DNA of 64,000 bases from Mactromeris polynyma (lineage: Eukaryota > Mollusca > Bivalvia > Venerida > Mactridae), in contig JASFXZ010000007.1 of the NCBI GenBank assembly GCA_032209605.1, positions 24,488,264 to 24,552,263 on the forward strand, in the 5' to 3' direction. How positions within the stretch are numbered: the first letter of the stretch is position 1; each line of letters starts with the position of its first letter. The notes under the pieces were generated by a model. The model made no database searches and had not been told where the DNA came from. It worked only from the letters and a program-made list of their open reading frames with translations. This document shows positions 24,175 through 36,155 of the stretch, one piece after another. The translations under genes and the position numbers were made by a program.

Positions 24175-25633
24175 TTATTTCGAACAGACCACACAAGCCA
24201 GTTCACGTCCATTCGGATATTCCTGACATGGCAGAGATCCACATTTGACTTCTGTAAAATATAGAAGTTTTCCATTTAGATTTGCCTCCCCATGAAGCTC
24301 GGCATCTGGATCGGCATCAACGCAAGCATAGTCGGTTGCTGCAGCATGGTTTGTATGCCCAGTCATGAGGTACCCGGTGTATTCCAATGTCCAGTCTTGG
24401 TAGCAATATGTTCGCCCAGGAATCATAACGGTAACATAACGTGGAGTGTGGCACAATACACAAGGTGCATCTTCATGATGCATTGGTCGCGGAAAAGGCT
24501 TAAAGGACGAGTAATCTTTATATTCTGTTCCACTTATATACCCACCAATATTTTGAATTCCGTCCACGTATTTTGCCCATGTTGGATGTTCTGGTAGACA
24601 GACGTAGCTGGCAGCACCACCTGACACGTCATATGGGGATCCTGCTGTGTATCCTGTATTGTGTATAATAAACATGAACTATGATATGGCATGACGCGTT
24701 CACAAAGATATGAATTTGTTTCTTCAATTTCTTAAAACTTCCTAATGTACCGCGAGATTGGAGCAATACAGTCATGTTTTGAGGAACACGAACAATAGAT
24801 CAATGGCGCTACCGGGAAGTCACCTATAAATGTCAAATTGGTGAATAGACGTAAAGACAAGTGGTGTTCGCTTACGTTGTATATATTATAAAATATTTCA
24901 GCAAATCTAAGCTGAAATATAAAACCACACATTCACCTACCAGAATAAACCTTCACTGTGCTATTTCCAGCACAAGTAGTCCGTCCCCATCGTACATATG
25001 TAGAGCCCCTCTCTGTAAAAAAACAGTTTTCATAAATGTATTAATGATATTGTTTGCGACCCCTCTGGCGCGCTGATTTCTAATTCATTATCTCATCTAC
25101 AAAATACTACGAAAAAAATTATGCTGTGTCATATTGTTCATCTATTTAATTAAATATTTGTAACATCTATATTACTGTAATGGCAATATGTTTTACACAA
25201 TACATGTTTGTTAGAATATATATTACTGTTTGGCGTATATATCTACATACATACCAGTAAGTTGTGACTTCAACATCGCAATTTCTTGTGACTGATTCGC
25301 CTTCATCATCGCAATTTCGAGTGACTGATTCGCCTTCGACATCGCAATTTCTTGTGACTGATCCGTCTTCAACATCGCAATTTCTTGTGACTGATTCGCC
25401 TTCAACATCGTAAATTCTTGTGACTGATCCGCCTTCAACATCGCAATTTCTTGTGACTGAGTCGCCTTCAACATCGCAATGTCTTGTGACTGATTTACTT
25501 TCAAAGTCTCAATTTCTTGTCTCAACATCTGAAACTCCATGGCAATATCATCATTACTGTGTAGTAAAAGTCGTCGTTCTTCTCCACAAAGTAGTCCATG
25601 AAGTGTCAGTACTATCATAGACAAACCTGCCAT
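24175..25633 (-). CDS. Secreted coiled-coil protein with short-chain collagen C4-like domain, copy 2 (three exons)
   Basis: Three exons on the minus strand: 25633-25255, 25012-24941 and 24653-24175. Both introns are GT..AG and phase 1 (donors GTATGT and GTAGGT), and the joined frame is 309 residues. Residues 1-17 look like a signal peptide. Residues 46-122 are seven consecutive 11-residue repeats (type ANQSQEIAMLK), a predicted coiled coil. Exon 2 encodes the family signature RWGRTTCAGN followed by VKVYSG; exon 3 completes the domain (CLPEHPTW, CYQDWTLEYTGY, LPCQEYPNGRELAC), giving ten cysteines in exons 2-3. From family knowledge this matches bivalve proteins named short-chain collagen C4-like, related to sponge short-chain collagen; no Gly-X-Y repeat is present here. 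Role is inferred only as an extracellular, probably oligomeric protein. The ATG at 25633 gives a complete signal peptide. This copy looks intact. Confidence 0.85.
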
Positions 25634-25668
25634 TCAATGTAATATAAAACTTGTCAGTTAGGTATTAT

Positions 25669-25680
25669 CTTAAATATAAC
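25669..25680 (-). promoter_or_regulatory. TATA-like element upstream of gene copy 2
   Basis: GTTATATTTAAG on the minus strand, ending 36 bp before the start codon; the identical 12-mer is at 16948-16959 upstream of copy 1. Conservation in both copies is the only support, and the implied 5' UTR would be very short, so an upstream non-coding exon is also possible. Confidence 0.25.
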
Positions 25681-26798
25681 GCATCCACGTATGACTGGAT
25701 TATATCGCTTGCAGAATATGTTTTACGTGCGAATATACTATCGTATTCTCTAAGTATTGATTTACTCCATAGTACATGTGCGTTTTAACTTCTACGTAGC
25801 AAGCATTCAGAATTCCATCATCAATATACTGTGTCCATAATCTATTTGGCATAATTAGCAAACACATACTCGTATACATATGCCATTCCAGAGTATCACC
25901 CTTTATGACATGCCGACTGACAGGGTCTTGCTCTAGAGATGTTACATTGGATGTTATTATAGTACGATAAAATTGATAGTGTTGTTGAAGAGAGGTTGAT
26001 GCTCAAGAGAGTCGCTACGAAAGAAAGGTGGTACTGTGAGTTTAGTGTGTTTCTGAACAACAACTCGAAATATGAAATTCATTGAACTCGTTAACCATTT
26101 TGTACGTTGGTGTGTTAACTAAATAAGTTTAGATTTATTTTACTGTAAACGTCTATAATCAAAGATACATACCGTAAATAACAACGTTTTGGAACCTCAT
26201 TATTTCTAGTCACAGAGAATTTAACACAGTAGAATGTTCTTATTCGTCTTACAACAAGACTTTTGTTATGACCACGTTATCTTAATTACACTGCTAATTT
26301 TGGTTTATCGTGACAATACTTAGTACACGTATGTCAGTGTGCAACGTGTGAACTATAGCAATTACTTTTACTGTCAGATTTTACGGAACCCCTTCAGGGA
26401 CAATATATTTTTCAAGAAATCTGGATCCTTACATCGAACCCTTAATACCTTTTAATTTCTTTTAACGAACGGAAGATCTAATAACTATAAGATAATTTTC
26501 TATTAATTCCGAATATTTCTACATAAATATCTCGTTTTAACGAAATGCAAGATGAATATGTCATCTAAAAGGATCCTATGCAGTTTATATATGATAAGTT
26601 GTCTTTTTAACGTTACATCATAGATTATTTTCGGACACAAACGATCAAATAGTCGTTGATATAATGTAATTCGGTGAAGATAGCAGTTACAATAGTAGCA
26701 GCGAACTAGCAGTAACAGTAGCAATACTACAGCTCACTACTACCTGGCGGACGACAAAATAGCAGTGACAGAAGTGGAGATATACTCAAACAGCTTGC

Positions 26799-26896
26799 AT
26801 TCCGTCAATTTATTTGGCCAATGCTGGTTGTTCTGGTAGACAAACGAAGCTGGTAGCACCATCTATCAAGAAATGTGGGGATCCTGCTGTAAATAT
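26799..26896 (-). pseudogene. Relic of the C4-like exon 3
   Basis: About 95 bp aligns by eye to the 5' half of exon 3 of the copy-2 gene (about 24,553-24,650 on the minus strand). Shared runs are TTCTGGTAGACA and GGGGATCCTGCTGT on the plus strand. The frame is degraded, and no matching exon 1 or 2 is seen nearby. It lies about 1.2 kb upstream of the intact copy 2, so it is likely a remnant of an older tandem copy or a partial duplication. Confidence 0.65.
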
Positions 26897-28275
26897 TGTG
26901 AAGGAAACTTATAACAGAAAAAGCACATGTCAATATACCTCTTACGAATCGTTTAAACCCGAAAAGTTAAACTGTGTCCATGTTGTACAATCTGATTTAG
27001 ATACGTATTTACTCAGTAGTGCTCCTTCTTGTTGATTACTCTATAAATGTCAAACAATATTGAAAATGTGCATCAACGATTCATTAGATCAATATCGCAT
27101 TAATACATCTCGAGAGTCTGATTGCAGTTATAAGTTTTGGTAGCTACGCGGATAGTTTAAACTTACCGGTTCTCTGGAATTAATTATCACTCAGTACCAA
27201 GTAACCCTTCCGCAGTCAGCTGAAAACTGCTCCGCCGCATGTTAGACAAATAACCGAAGCCAAATGTCATCGAAGGATAGAACCTCCGGGCGGCGTGCAG
27301 CATGCTAACATGTGACATGGAGTATTATCAATGATATGATTATAACGTTATTTTTATTTTACTATCTTCAAACACGACTGGCACCACATACCAGATTATA
27401 CCTTCTCTGTTTTATTCCTGTCACAAAGAGTCGGTATGTATGCAAAAGTATGTCATTTTATTTCCAACCAACTATCATTGAACAATAAATCGGCTTTAAG
27501 ACAAATATATGAAATAAACATGGAGTTGACTTATAAGTGAATGCATTAACGTCTTTTTCACTAAATCGTCAAATTACTATTCCCGTCGTTCAGTGGATGT
27601 TTTTTGTCTATTTAATTTGTGCGTGTGCTTTATGAACGCTGTAATAACATATTTGCAAAAATATTGCATTTGTCCTACTTAAACATACACGTGAAATGAA
27701 AAACTAACAAAATGGTTCATTATTGGCCGTCAGTGTTCCAGCTGTGAAACATGCAGTGTTAAGTTTAATCAGTTTTACTATATAATACATACACAGTGCC
27801 TTTATTTCTGAATTTAGTTTTTGCAGAACACTTTAACTTGAAACAAAAATATATCGTACAAGACAAGAAATCGGAGTTCCATCACATCCATTATTCACAT
27901 ATGTAATATTATCTTACGTCCCATTTTTCTTAATCGGATGAGGCTTGTTAACATAGTCTAGGTCATAGAGATAAAACTTCAATGACATTAGTTTCCAAAC
28001 CTTACGATGCGATATGACAGTTGGTGTCAAAATTGTTAAACAAAGATATTTAGTAAAAAATAATCTATATGGCATACACAATGGCTGAGTTAGAGTTAAG
28101 AAGTTAAGGCTTTGAATAAAACTAAATGCGAGTAAAGTACAAATAATGCCTTCCATATTCATTTGTTCATTTGATGTCCTAAATTGTGTCTTACAATGAT
28201 GTTGCAATATTCACAGGAAAATCGATTCACTTTGGCATAATGCGTTGTTCTGGTAATAAACCAAAACATAGTTAC

Positions 28276-28550
28276 GTTATCCCTCGGTCAGATACGACCT
28301 ACATCTGGTCCCAGGCTTGTACGGGCAGTCAGTACAAAATCACCGTCTAATGAGGTCCTAGTCACTAGTATACAAACGTCCTACGTGCTCTATGCGTGCT
28401 GTTACGATATTTTGGTCAAGGGATCTTAAGAACCCGTACATATACCCTAAGAGCCATGTACTTTGCACGTGCAGTAACATACATGCTGATGCCGTATGGG
28501 CTTGGGCCCAGCCCGTAATATCAATATTGCTGGGCCGTTTATTGCTCGTA
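28276..28550. repeat. GC-richer patch in B', partly deleted in B
   Basis: Contains CCCAGGCTTGTACGGGCAG and GCTTGGGCCCAGCCCG. Segment B lacks about 200 bp of it (junction near 19,287). Confidence 0.45.
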
Positions 28551-29069
28551 CGCGGAACACTTGTGTCATAAAAGATTCAAAAATGGTAAAATGTTCATTT
28601 CAACATACAAATATTAACTATGTTAGAAAACCGAAATGTCCATTGGGCAGCAAATTTTCTTCAATGAAAGTTATTTGAAACATATAACATAGACTTTATC
28701 CAAATTAAAGAAAAACATACCGTCAAGTTTTTGCAAAATTTCATTTTCAACACAATGTTGCCTAAATCTTACCAACGCAGGATGAAACTGGAATTTGCAA
28801 TTTCGCTTATTTCTTTTAAAAGTACAAGTATTAGTTTATTATCAAAAAACGTACATTGTGTATATTATTGACTGACTTCATTTTCAATAGCTTTGATATA
28901 TTTAAGTTCCGCCTGCACTATTATGTGATTACTGTTTCTTATGTTTGGGAGTGGTGCAATGGAGATATTCGTATTATACATGTATAAGATCATAATATAT
29001 AATAGGTGGTGTTTGATTAAGTAAGAGGTTGGTTGCAGTCTTAATTAAGGTTTAAACTTACTATGGAGT

Positions 29070-29220
29070 TTCTGCTACCGACCGTTCCAATGCGGTACTC
29101 ATATTTTCACCCATTCTTTATGTTTTCAAGGTTGCCTCTATAGTTACATGTACCACTACGTATATATTTGTATGACTGTCCTTGTGCTATGAGGTGACTG
29201 TGCACCTTGTATGTGACATG
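29070..29220 (+). repeat. Dispersed repeat family 2 at the B'/A' junction
   Basis: CCGTTCCAATGCGGTACTCA then CACCTTGTATGTGACATG. It sits at the boundary of two duplicated segments. Confidence 0.5.
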
Positions 29221-30298
29221 TTCTGCTCTACTTCTTCATTCTTGTTTTTCTAAATTGATGTCCCAACCAAATCATGGCACTGTCGTTATTTTATTATTAC
29301 ACTTACATTTAGTTTTCGGATTCAAATCTAAACATCGAGTAGGAAATGCCAGATTCTATTTCCACACAAAACCCCAGAAACATGAGGAGAAATGGCTATA
29401 TAAACAAAAACAATGGCAAATCAAACACAATTCAAAGCGAAACAAGACATATTGTTGTTGTAATGAGATGTGAGACATTAGTCTAATAATTGTGTCTAGG
29501 CAACTAGATTTACGTAGACCAACAACATTTTGAAAACAACTGATTCACAGACGTGTTGCATACAAATGACATCTGGGCTCTGATTACAAAAAATGAACAT
29601 TGAATCTAGTCCGGAGACAATTAGATCCACTGGAAATCAATCTCAGTAACCTATTTACTATTTACGACAAACGTAACAAGCATTGAAAGAAAATTTATAA
29701 TATCGTGTCTCGCTGTAATGGAATTATTTATGACATTCATTTAAGCATTTGGTGTACTATGCATTGTTTGTCTTCAACTAATAAAATGCTTTTCTTAAAT
29801 AAACGTAAATAAACGACCAAACAACATTCAATAGCTTAGCAAAATTAAGTTTTTTTTAGATTTATATCGGACACTTTAAAATGTGTATAGAAGCTCTAGG
29901 ATATGACTTATTCACTTCGGAATTTACCAAACAATTCCAGTTATAATCCTTTAAATATGTTACTAAATGTATGCCATTTAGCAATGAACTTGTTGCCTGA
30001 GAAGATTTAATCGTAGACCTACGTAATATTACAAGATGCTTGAATAGACCCTTTTCCCAATACGCCGAGTATGCATAGAAGTAAAAGTCACGATTCTCTC
30101 CGCATTTCAAATCGAGGATGATCGCGATGGTTGAATGGTAGATGTAGAAAAGAATGTGAACGTTTTTGATAATACGGTATATTTATTTGACACATATTTA
30201 ACAAATATATCAGAATTTATACAGGAACGTTTGTCCATATCGTTGTCTGTACTTATAGCTATTCTTACGATTAATTATTTCGCCCTATAAAAAGGTTG

Positions 30299-30494
30299 GT
30301 AGCCCGCCTGGCTTCCTACGGTGGTATAGCGCTAGACTGTCATCCGGTTGATTCGGGTCCGATACCCGAATTGGGCACGTTATGTTCATCCGTGACATTT
30401 ATCTCGGACATGTCTTCCACATGTGAATAGTTGACAGATGCTTGCGAAAGGGCAAGTTAGTATTGGTTGATAATTACGTAATTCAAATAAACTA
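30299..30494 (+). mobile_element. tRNA-derived SINE (A' copy)
   Basis: Paralogous copy of the SINE at 974-1169, differing by a few substitutions, including one in the region before box B. Confidence 0.7.
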
Positions 30495-31544
30495 ACAAAA
30501 TATTGTGTTCACTCCTAAGTACGTAAGTGTGCACTCACTTGCCAAAATTGGCAACGTCATGTCAATTTATAATATGATAATTCCTCATGTTTTCACTTTT
30601 ATCACTTTTAACATACTTATGCACATAATTCAGAGAAAGGGAATGTCATTTTCTACATATATGTATAGTGATGAGCCAAATTGTATATCAAACTGTAATC
30701 TACTTAATACAAATACTCATATTTATACATCCACATCAGACGAACCCGAATATCACTTAAAACAGCTGATGAGAAAGAATACCCTGTGTGATAAACACGA
30801 CCCCAATTTTGGAAATTAATTCCTTTGATTTTACCTGCATGATCTGCACGCGTCATCCAAGTCTTGTGAATCACTGAACTTGCGCTAGCTACCCAATGAC
30901 ACTATTAAAAATTCGAATAAATACGACCTATATATTGCATGATAGAATCGATGTACTTAAATATTCCATGATCATTCATATTTACATAAATAGTCATATA
31001 TCCACTTGTATCGTTGAGCTTGATGAAAACATTAAAGTGCTTCTGTTGATGAAGCAGTCGGGCGAGCACGACGAAATACACTTGAGATTATTCAATATTC
31101 CTACAAAATGAAACTAACAACTCCCCATCTGTATTGTACTTATACATTAAAAAAGTAAACAAATGAACTTTTAATGAAGTAATTTTCAATAGTTATCTTC
31201 CAATAGCTAATTATCTCATACAACATAATATTACAAAACACCCTTTGTATAGAAACAATGAGGAAATATTAAACCCAATAAGTACACAATATAGACAATG
31301 AGTCTTGCACTTTCTACAACTGGCCTCTTTCCGTGACTGACATAAAATGCACTGAAATCAAAGCAAGCATTTTATCTTCGAGACCTACTTCATACGAGTC
31401 TATCAATGAAACAAGGGGGCAAAAAGCCCAGATAGTCAGTATTCATAGGACTAAAGGAGGGAGAACAAATATGAATAATATATATAAGGAACAACACATG
31501 GGACAGAGAAACTTACACTTGATATTTCATGTTATATTCTCCCC

Positions 31545-31800
31545 TGTCGGCCTTTTGTTGCTAGCTCCGTGAAGTATCCCATATATTAAAGTTCCCTCTT
31601 GTTTGTTCTCCTTATTTCTAATTAGTTGCCATTTAAGGTCGGCAGGGCCATTCCGTGTCCCTCTGTTCCCTTACGTATTTACCCTTGCATGTCTGATGTT
31701 TTGTGGATAGTTGTTTACCCGGAGGACTGTGTGATGAGGCATTGCCTTGTGTATGTGGCGTTCCCAGTAGCAATGTAGTCTCTCTTTTAACAAACATATA
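31545..31800 (+). repeat. Dispersed repeat family 1 (A' copy of copy a)
   Basis: Nearly identical to 2215-2470. Confidence 0.75.
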
Positions 31801-32449
31801 AAAACATAAAGAAATGTATAATCACACAGCGAGACAAAATTTTGACCAACTGTATCGTAGATATAGGATAGTTGTATGTCTGGACATTCAATACGGACTT
31901 TATTGAACGAATTTTCTGAAACTTTGATTCACAATAACATGTACGTGCAGCGATACATGCATATTTTCCACTTAGTTCTTTATGTCTCTTAATAGGATGT
32001 AATTAGTCCAAATGGAGACATTACAATAGTTTTCAACTATTATTGGCATTATATCAAATTCTTTAACTTTCATCGCGCAGCAATCATTTACCCAATATTT
32101 GTATAAACACAAGTATTGATAGTAATCATCGAATGATTGATACAATATACCATTTATACTCAGTTCGTAGGTTTGTCTTTGTCATTAAATGTATTACAAA
32201 TTCTCACTGGCTCTTTCAGATTCCAATTTCCGATAAACTTAGTTGTTATACGCTGGTTAAATTAACTGATTGCTAGGACTGTAAATATTGACAATATTAC
32301 ATGAATGAAGAAAGCACTGTAACATTACGTAATACTGTTGTAACATACATTTGATAGTGTTGATGTGTTTCATGCTATAAACAGCAATTCATTGAGACGT
32401 AAAAGTAAATACTCGAACTATGCTGTATTTTAAAACTATTTTGAATAAA

Positions 32450-32620
32450 GAAGTCGAGCCGGAAATACAACAAAAAAGTACGCGGCCGCCAATAAAGCAC
32501 AGGGAAATATGAACATATGAGTATACAGGTAAACAATAGTAAATCAAAGGGGCTAACAAATACATGTACATTCGTGAATGTAAGAGTAGATCTACCGCCA
32601 AAAACGCCATGAACTCCTGC
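32450..32620 (-). repeat. Dispersed repeat family 2, inverted (A' copy)
   Basis: Counterpart of 3110-3290. Confidence 0.45.
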
Positions 32621-33613
32621 AGATAAATTTACCGACCGCAGCAGAGTGAATCAAAACAAGACACATACTAAACGTATGATATAGACGCAAATATATGAGC
32701 TTCTACAGATACTACACAACAGAGGAAGAGTACTGGTTGAGAGATAGAGCGTTTTACTTCTAATCTGAACGTCATGATTTCACGTCCTATTTTGAGCGGT
32801 ATTTAATCAAGAACTTTGCAGTCCCTAAATTTATCTGTGTTGAACCTCGAATATCGTAATTCTACTACGTATTTGCCTGTATAATTGTGTTATGTAGTTA
32901 TTCGAAGTATATGTATGAACATTTTTGATGTGTAGCAGTTTACAAAAAGCCTGCCAGAACAATATAAATACAAAATATATTGTATGGCTACAACAAAACG
33001 CGTTAATATTTTGTTTCTACTGCCAATGATTCAGTGCGTGACTTCACGTTAAACTATAAAAGAAAAATAAACATATGCTTTAAAGCCCGAATTGACAGGC
33101 GTATGGTTTCAACACATTGATCCACATATCTGTATCCTGAACGTATTTGCACATAGTGTAAACGGCACTTTGTTTCTTAACATGACAATAAAACAATAGT
33201 TTAATCTCCTAGCACTCTGACGACTGCAAAACATTTCAAACACGTTCATGGCAACCAAAACCATTGAAATTCATATTCCAGTAAGTCTGGAAAAATACCA
33301 CTTCACTTTGGTAGTTCAGATTCTTACGTACGAACTAATTGTTTGTATAATCGATGGACAAGTTCCGTCAGTGATTAGCAGTCGTTGAACCAGAGTGTAA
33401 GGATTGGCAACGTTTGTAAACCTTGTAATTGATAAAGCATTAAGGATCGTAAACTTACTAGTGAACAAGACACAGCTAATTGACCTAGACGAGATATCTT
33501 TAATTGCATGTCATACAACTACTTAACAGCACTTTTAACGGGAGTTTTGTCTGAAATCTAGACCTACTAAAATAATCGCAAACACGGCATTTCACTTTGT
33601 ATAATGGTTGAAA

Positions 33614-34012
33614 TTAGGCCATGCCAAATTGGAATTTTGTTAAGCGTCAACCTAAATTCACGAAACCTAGCTACCTATTCAAAAAAACACAAACTCATAA
33701 CGAAAAAACAAATATCCTGATATAATAAGTGATGCATAATTTTAGATATTTTAATGAAAGAAACATAATAAAAACAAAACAAAATGGTTTGTTTCAAAAC
33801 TAGATCTATACATGGAAAAATCTAATTTAAAACTGACTTGTTTACACACACATTGACTAGTTTCCGCATAATAATCACATCGTTGTCGAATCATGGACAT
33901 ATAAATATTTGTGAATTTCTAGCTTAGAAAAAATGTTGTTGTTTTGGCTTGAGGAGCGCAAAACCTAGGCGCACGCGGACGCTTAACAAAATTCCAATTT
34001 GGCATGGCCTTA
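33614..34012. mobile_element. 393-bp PIF/Harbinger-like MITE (element 33617-34009)
   Basis: Terminal inverted repeats are perfect over 32 bp and begin GGCCATGCCAAATTGGAATT. The 3-bp direct repeats TTA flank it (33614-33616 and 34010-34012). Segment A has the empty site with a single TTA (about 4,275). A 3-bp TWA target duplication and GG-starting termini fit the PIF/Harbinger superfamily; no transposase is encoded, so it is non-autonomous. Confidence 0.9.
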
Positions 34013-35438
34013 TTGTGAGCAGTACACATATTCGAGTCAAAAGAGCTGACTCGCCACTTGTGTAAGAATTACGCATTGATATATTTTAATTGTCTATTGT
34101 TATATTGAGTTATACTATGATTGAGATTATTTAACTGAACTATAAATGAAATTATGGCGAAGTCTGCTGCATGCTTTTGAACACTTATGTATTTGAATGC
34201 ACTTTTACAACCGAATGTGAGTTGATTGTTTTAGTCAAGTTGACAGATATTTCGACCATCCCATTCAACGCAGGCAGTAGAGCGTTCGATTGCCAAACTG
34301 GATTTCGTAAGTTCACTGTGACAATTTGACTATAAGTTTATTCATTTAAAGTCATGTGTTCTCTATCTTACAAGTGTTTGGGGGGACAGGTCGACTGCTT
34401 GTGGATGAACATGTAAGTATATAACCCTGGAGCTCTGGTTTGATCAACTGACCGCCATAAATATCCGAAATACTGTTGACAAATTATGTAAACCTTACAC
34501 ATAAACAATTATTTCAAATACATGCATGTTATCTAATCTCTTATATTCTTTGCTGTGCTGTTTATAACGAATGACATGCAACCAGCAGTATATTATGTAA
34601 TAACCAGAGTTAGTGACCCCTGTCTGAACTATGAAGACAGCTATAAAACATTCAGTATGCAACTAGCAGTTAATATGAACATGTATTACCAAACTCAATT
34701 TGGGAAAACGCATAGAATTCTAACAGATTAATGAGTTGCGCTGGTTTAAACTAAAAGTACATGTCATATTACATTTAGTTATACAGAACTTGCATTGGGA
34801 AGTTAATAGTTAATCAAACTTTTCAATGATATAATATAATCACCTTTATATGGAGCATTTGATAGTATTAATGGCCTATTGTACAATGTAATAATATGGC
34901 CAAATCAAATAACGATATTCAATTTTGATGTTCTAGTAACCATTATGTCATCATTTTACAAATTAATTGAATATATTCTAATGAGATGGACGCGTGGTTT
35001 GGAATCTCAGAGAGGGCTTATTCGACCTGGCATTGACGAAACCGAGTTAGACTTGATACAATCAGGATTGACAGCTTGAATTATCATCGATAATGGTACT
35101 GTCTAGTATGCATAGGTGAATGAACCAAGTGTCCTCGTGTGATCTAAAACAAAAGTATATTAATGTTTAGACTGCTGTAGTTATACACTGGACACACTTT
35201 AATATAATCAACAAATAAAGATAACGAAATATTAAAAGTCTCAATAGTAATTTCCCTTTGTATTTAAATTGACATATTTAGAATTGGGGTCATAAATTGT
35301 TACACAAATATCAAATATAGTCTATACAGCTGACTCTGGGTTTAATGCTCGTCTGGAACATATGTCTTCAGTGGATCTTTTTTTCTTTAACTGATTCAAT
35401 ATTTTACATAAATTGATTAACATACAGCATATAACAGT

Positions 35439-35848
35439 ATTTAGGCTGTAATTCGCTGAATGGTTATAATTTCGTTTTGTGTTTTGAATGTATGTTATAT
35501 TTCCCTTTCCCCTGTGCAATTCTCTCACTTTATATAGCGTTCAGGTTATTTTACCGCCCAGTTTCGGCCTATTGTTGCCAGCTGTCTTGACTTGTCCTGT
35601 GAGATTTTCCTTTCATTAATCCCCCCTCCTTCACTGTCCACTTTGATTATCCTGGTTGTTCCTTGTGGTCTACCAGGCCATTGTTTGCGTATCTATTCCT
35701 TAATGTATTTACCCTTAAATCTCCTCAAATGCCTTATGTGTTATGGATTGTTGTTTTCCGGAGGTCTGTGCGGGGAGGCATGTGTCTTATGTATGTGGCG
35801 TTCCTACGAGGTACTTATTCTCACTCTCTTTTGTTACTCTTCGGTGGA
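35439..35848 (+). repeat. Dispersed repeat family 1 (A' copy of copy b)
   Basis: Nearly identical to 5715-6125, with small indels near the 3' end. Confidence 0.75.
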
Positions 35849-36044
35849 ATAATTAAACACCAACTGATTCCTGTGTCTTAAAAATCATGTGTTTCTGCAA
35901 GTATAAAAAGCAAATATGATTATTTATTATAGTATTATTTATATTTACAGTTCTTGCTATTTCTTACTCTTTCTGAGCACATTTACTTCCCGATTTATAT
36001 CATTTAATACGAAGCATCATGCAGATCAGACAAATAGTAACTAT

Positions 36045-36155
36045 GATTCAACTAGCTAGCGGCTCCCTATTTGTGCTTATCAGAACGAAACCTACGGGGA
36101 TGGGAACGTTTGAACTCTCGCTACCAATTCGGATACCTTAATCACTCTGTCGTGG
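36045..36155 (-). mobile_element. tRNA-like SINE insertion unique to A'
   Basis: 111 bp between GTAACTAT and TAGACGG that is absent at the equivalent point of A (about 6,353). The minus strand has box A-like AGAGTGATTAAGG and box B-like GAGTTCAAACGTTCCC, typical of a decayed tRNA head. No clear target-site duplication is visible. Confidence 0.6.

Larger units (their letters stand above)
23641..29130. repeat. Segmental duplication B' (carries gene copy 2)
   Basis: Partner of 15,120-19,945. It runs almost directly into A', so B'-A' appears to be a continuous unit. Apart from the gene, its exon relic and the GC-richer patch at about 28,276-28,550 it holds no recognisable feature. Confidence 0.85.

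Noticed and set aside
27914..28207. 97-codon minus-strand frame with a hydrophobic start
   Set aside because: The counterpart in B (about 19,000-19,200) is frameshifted, and the start is TTG; there are no splice or family signals.
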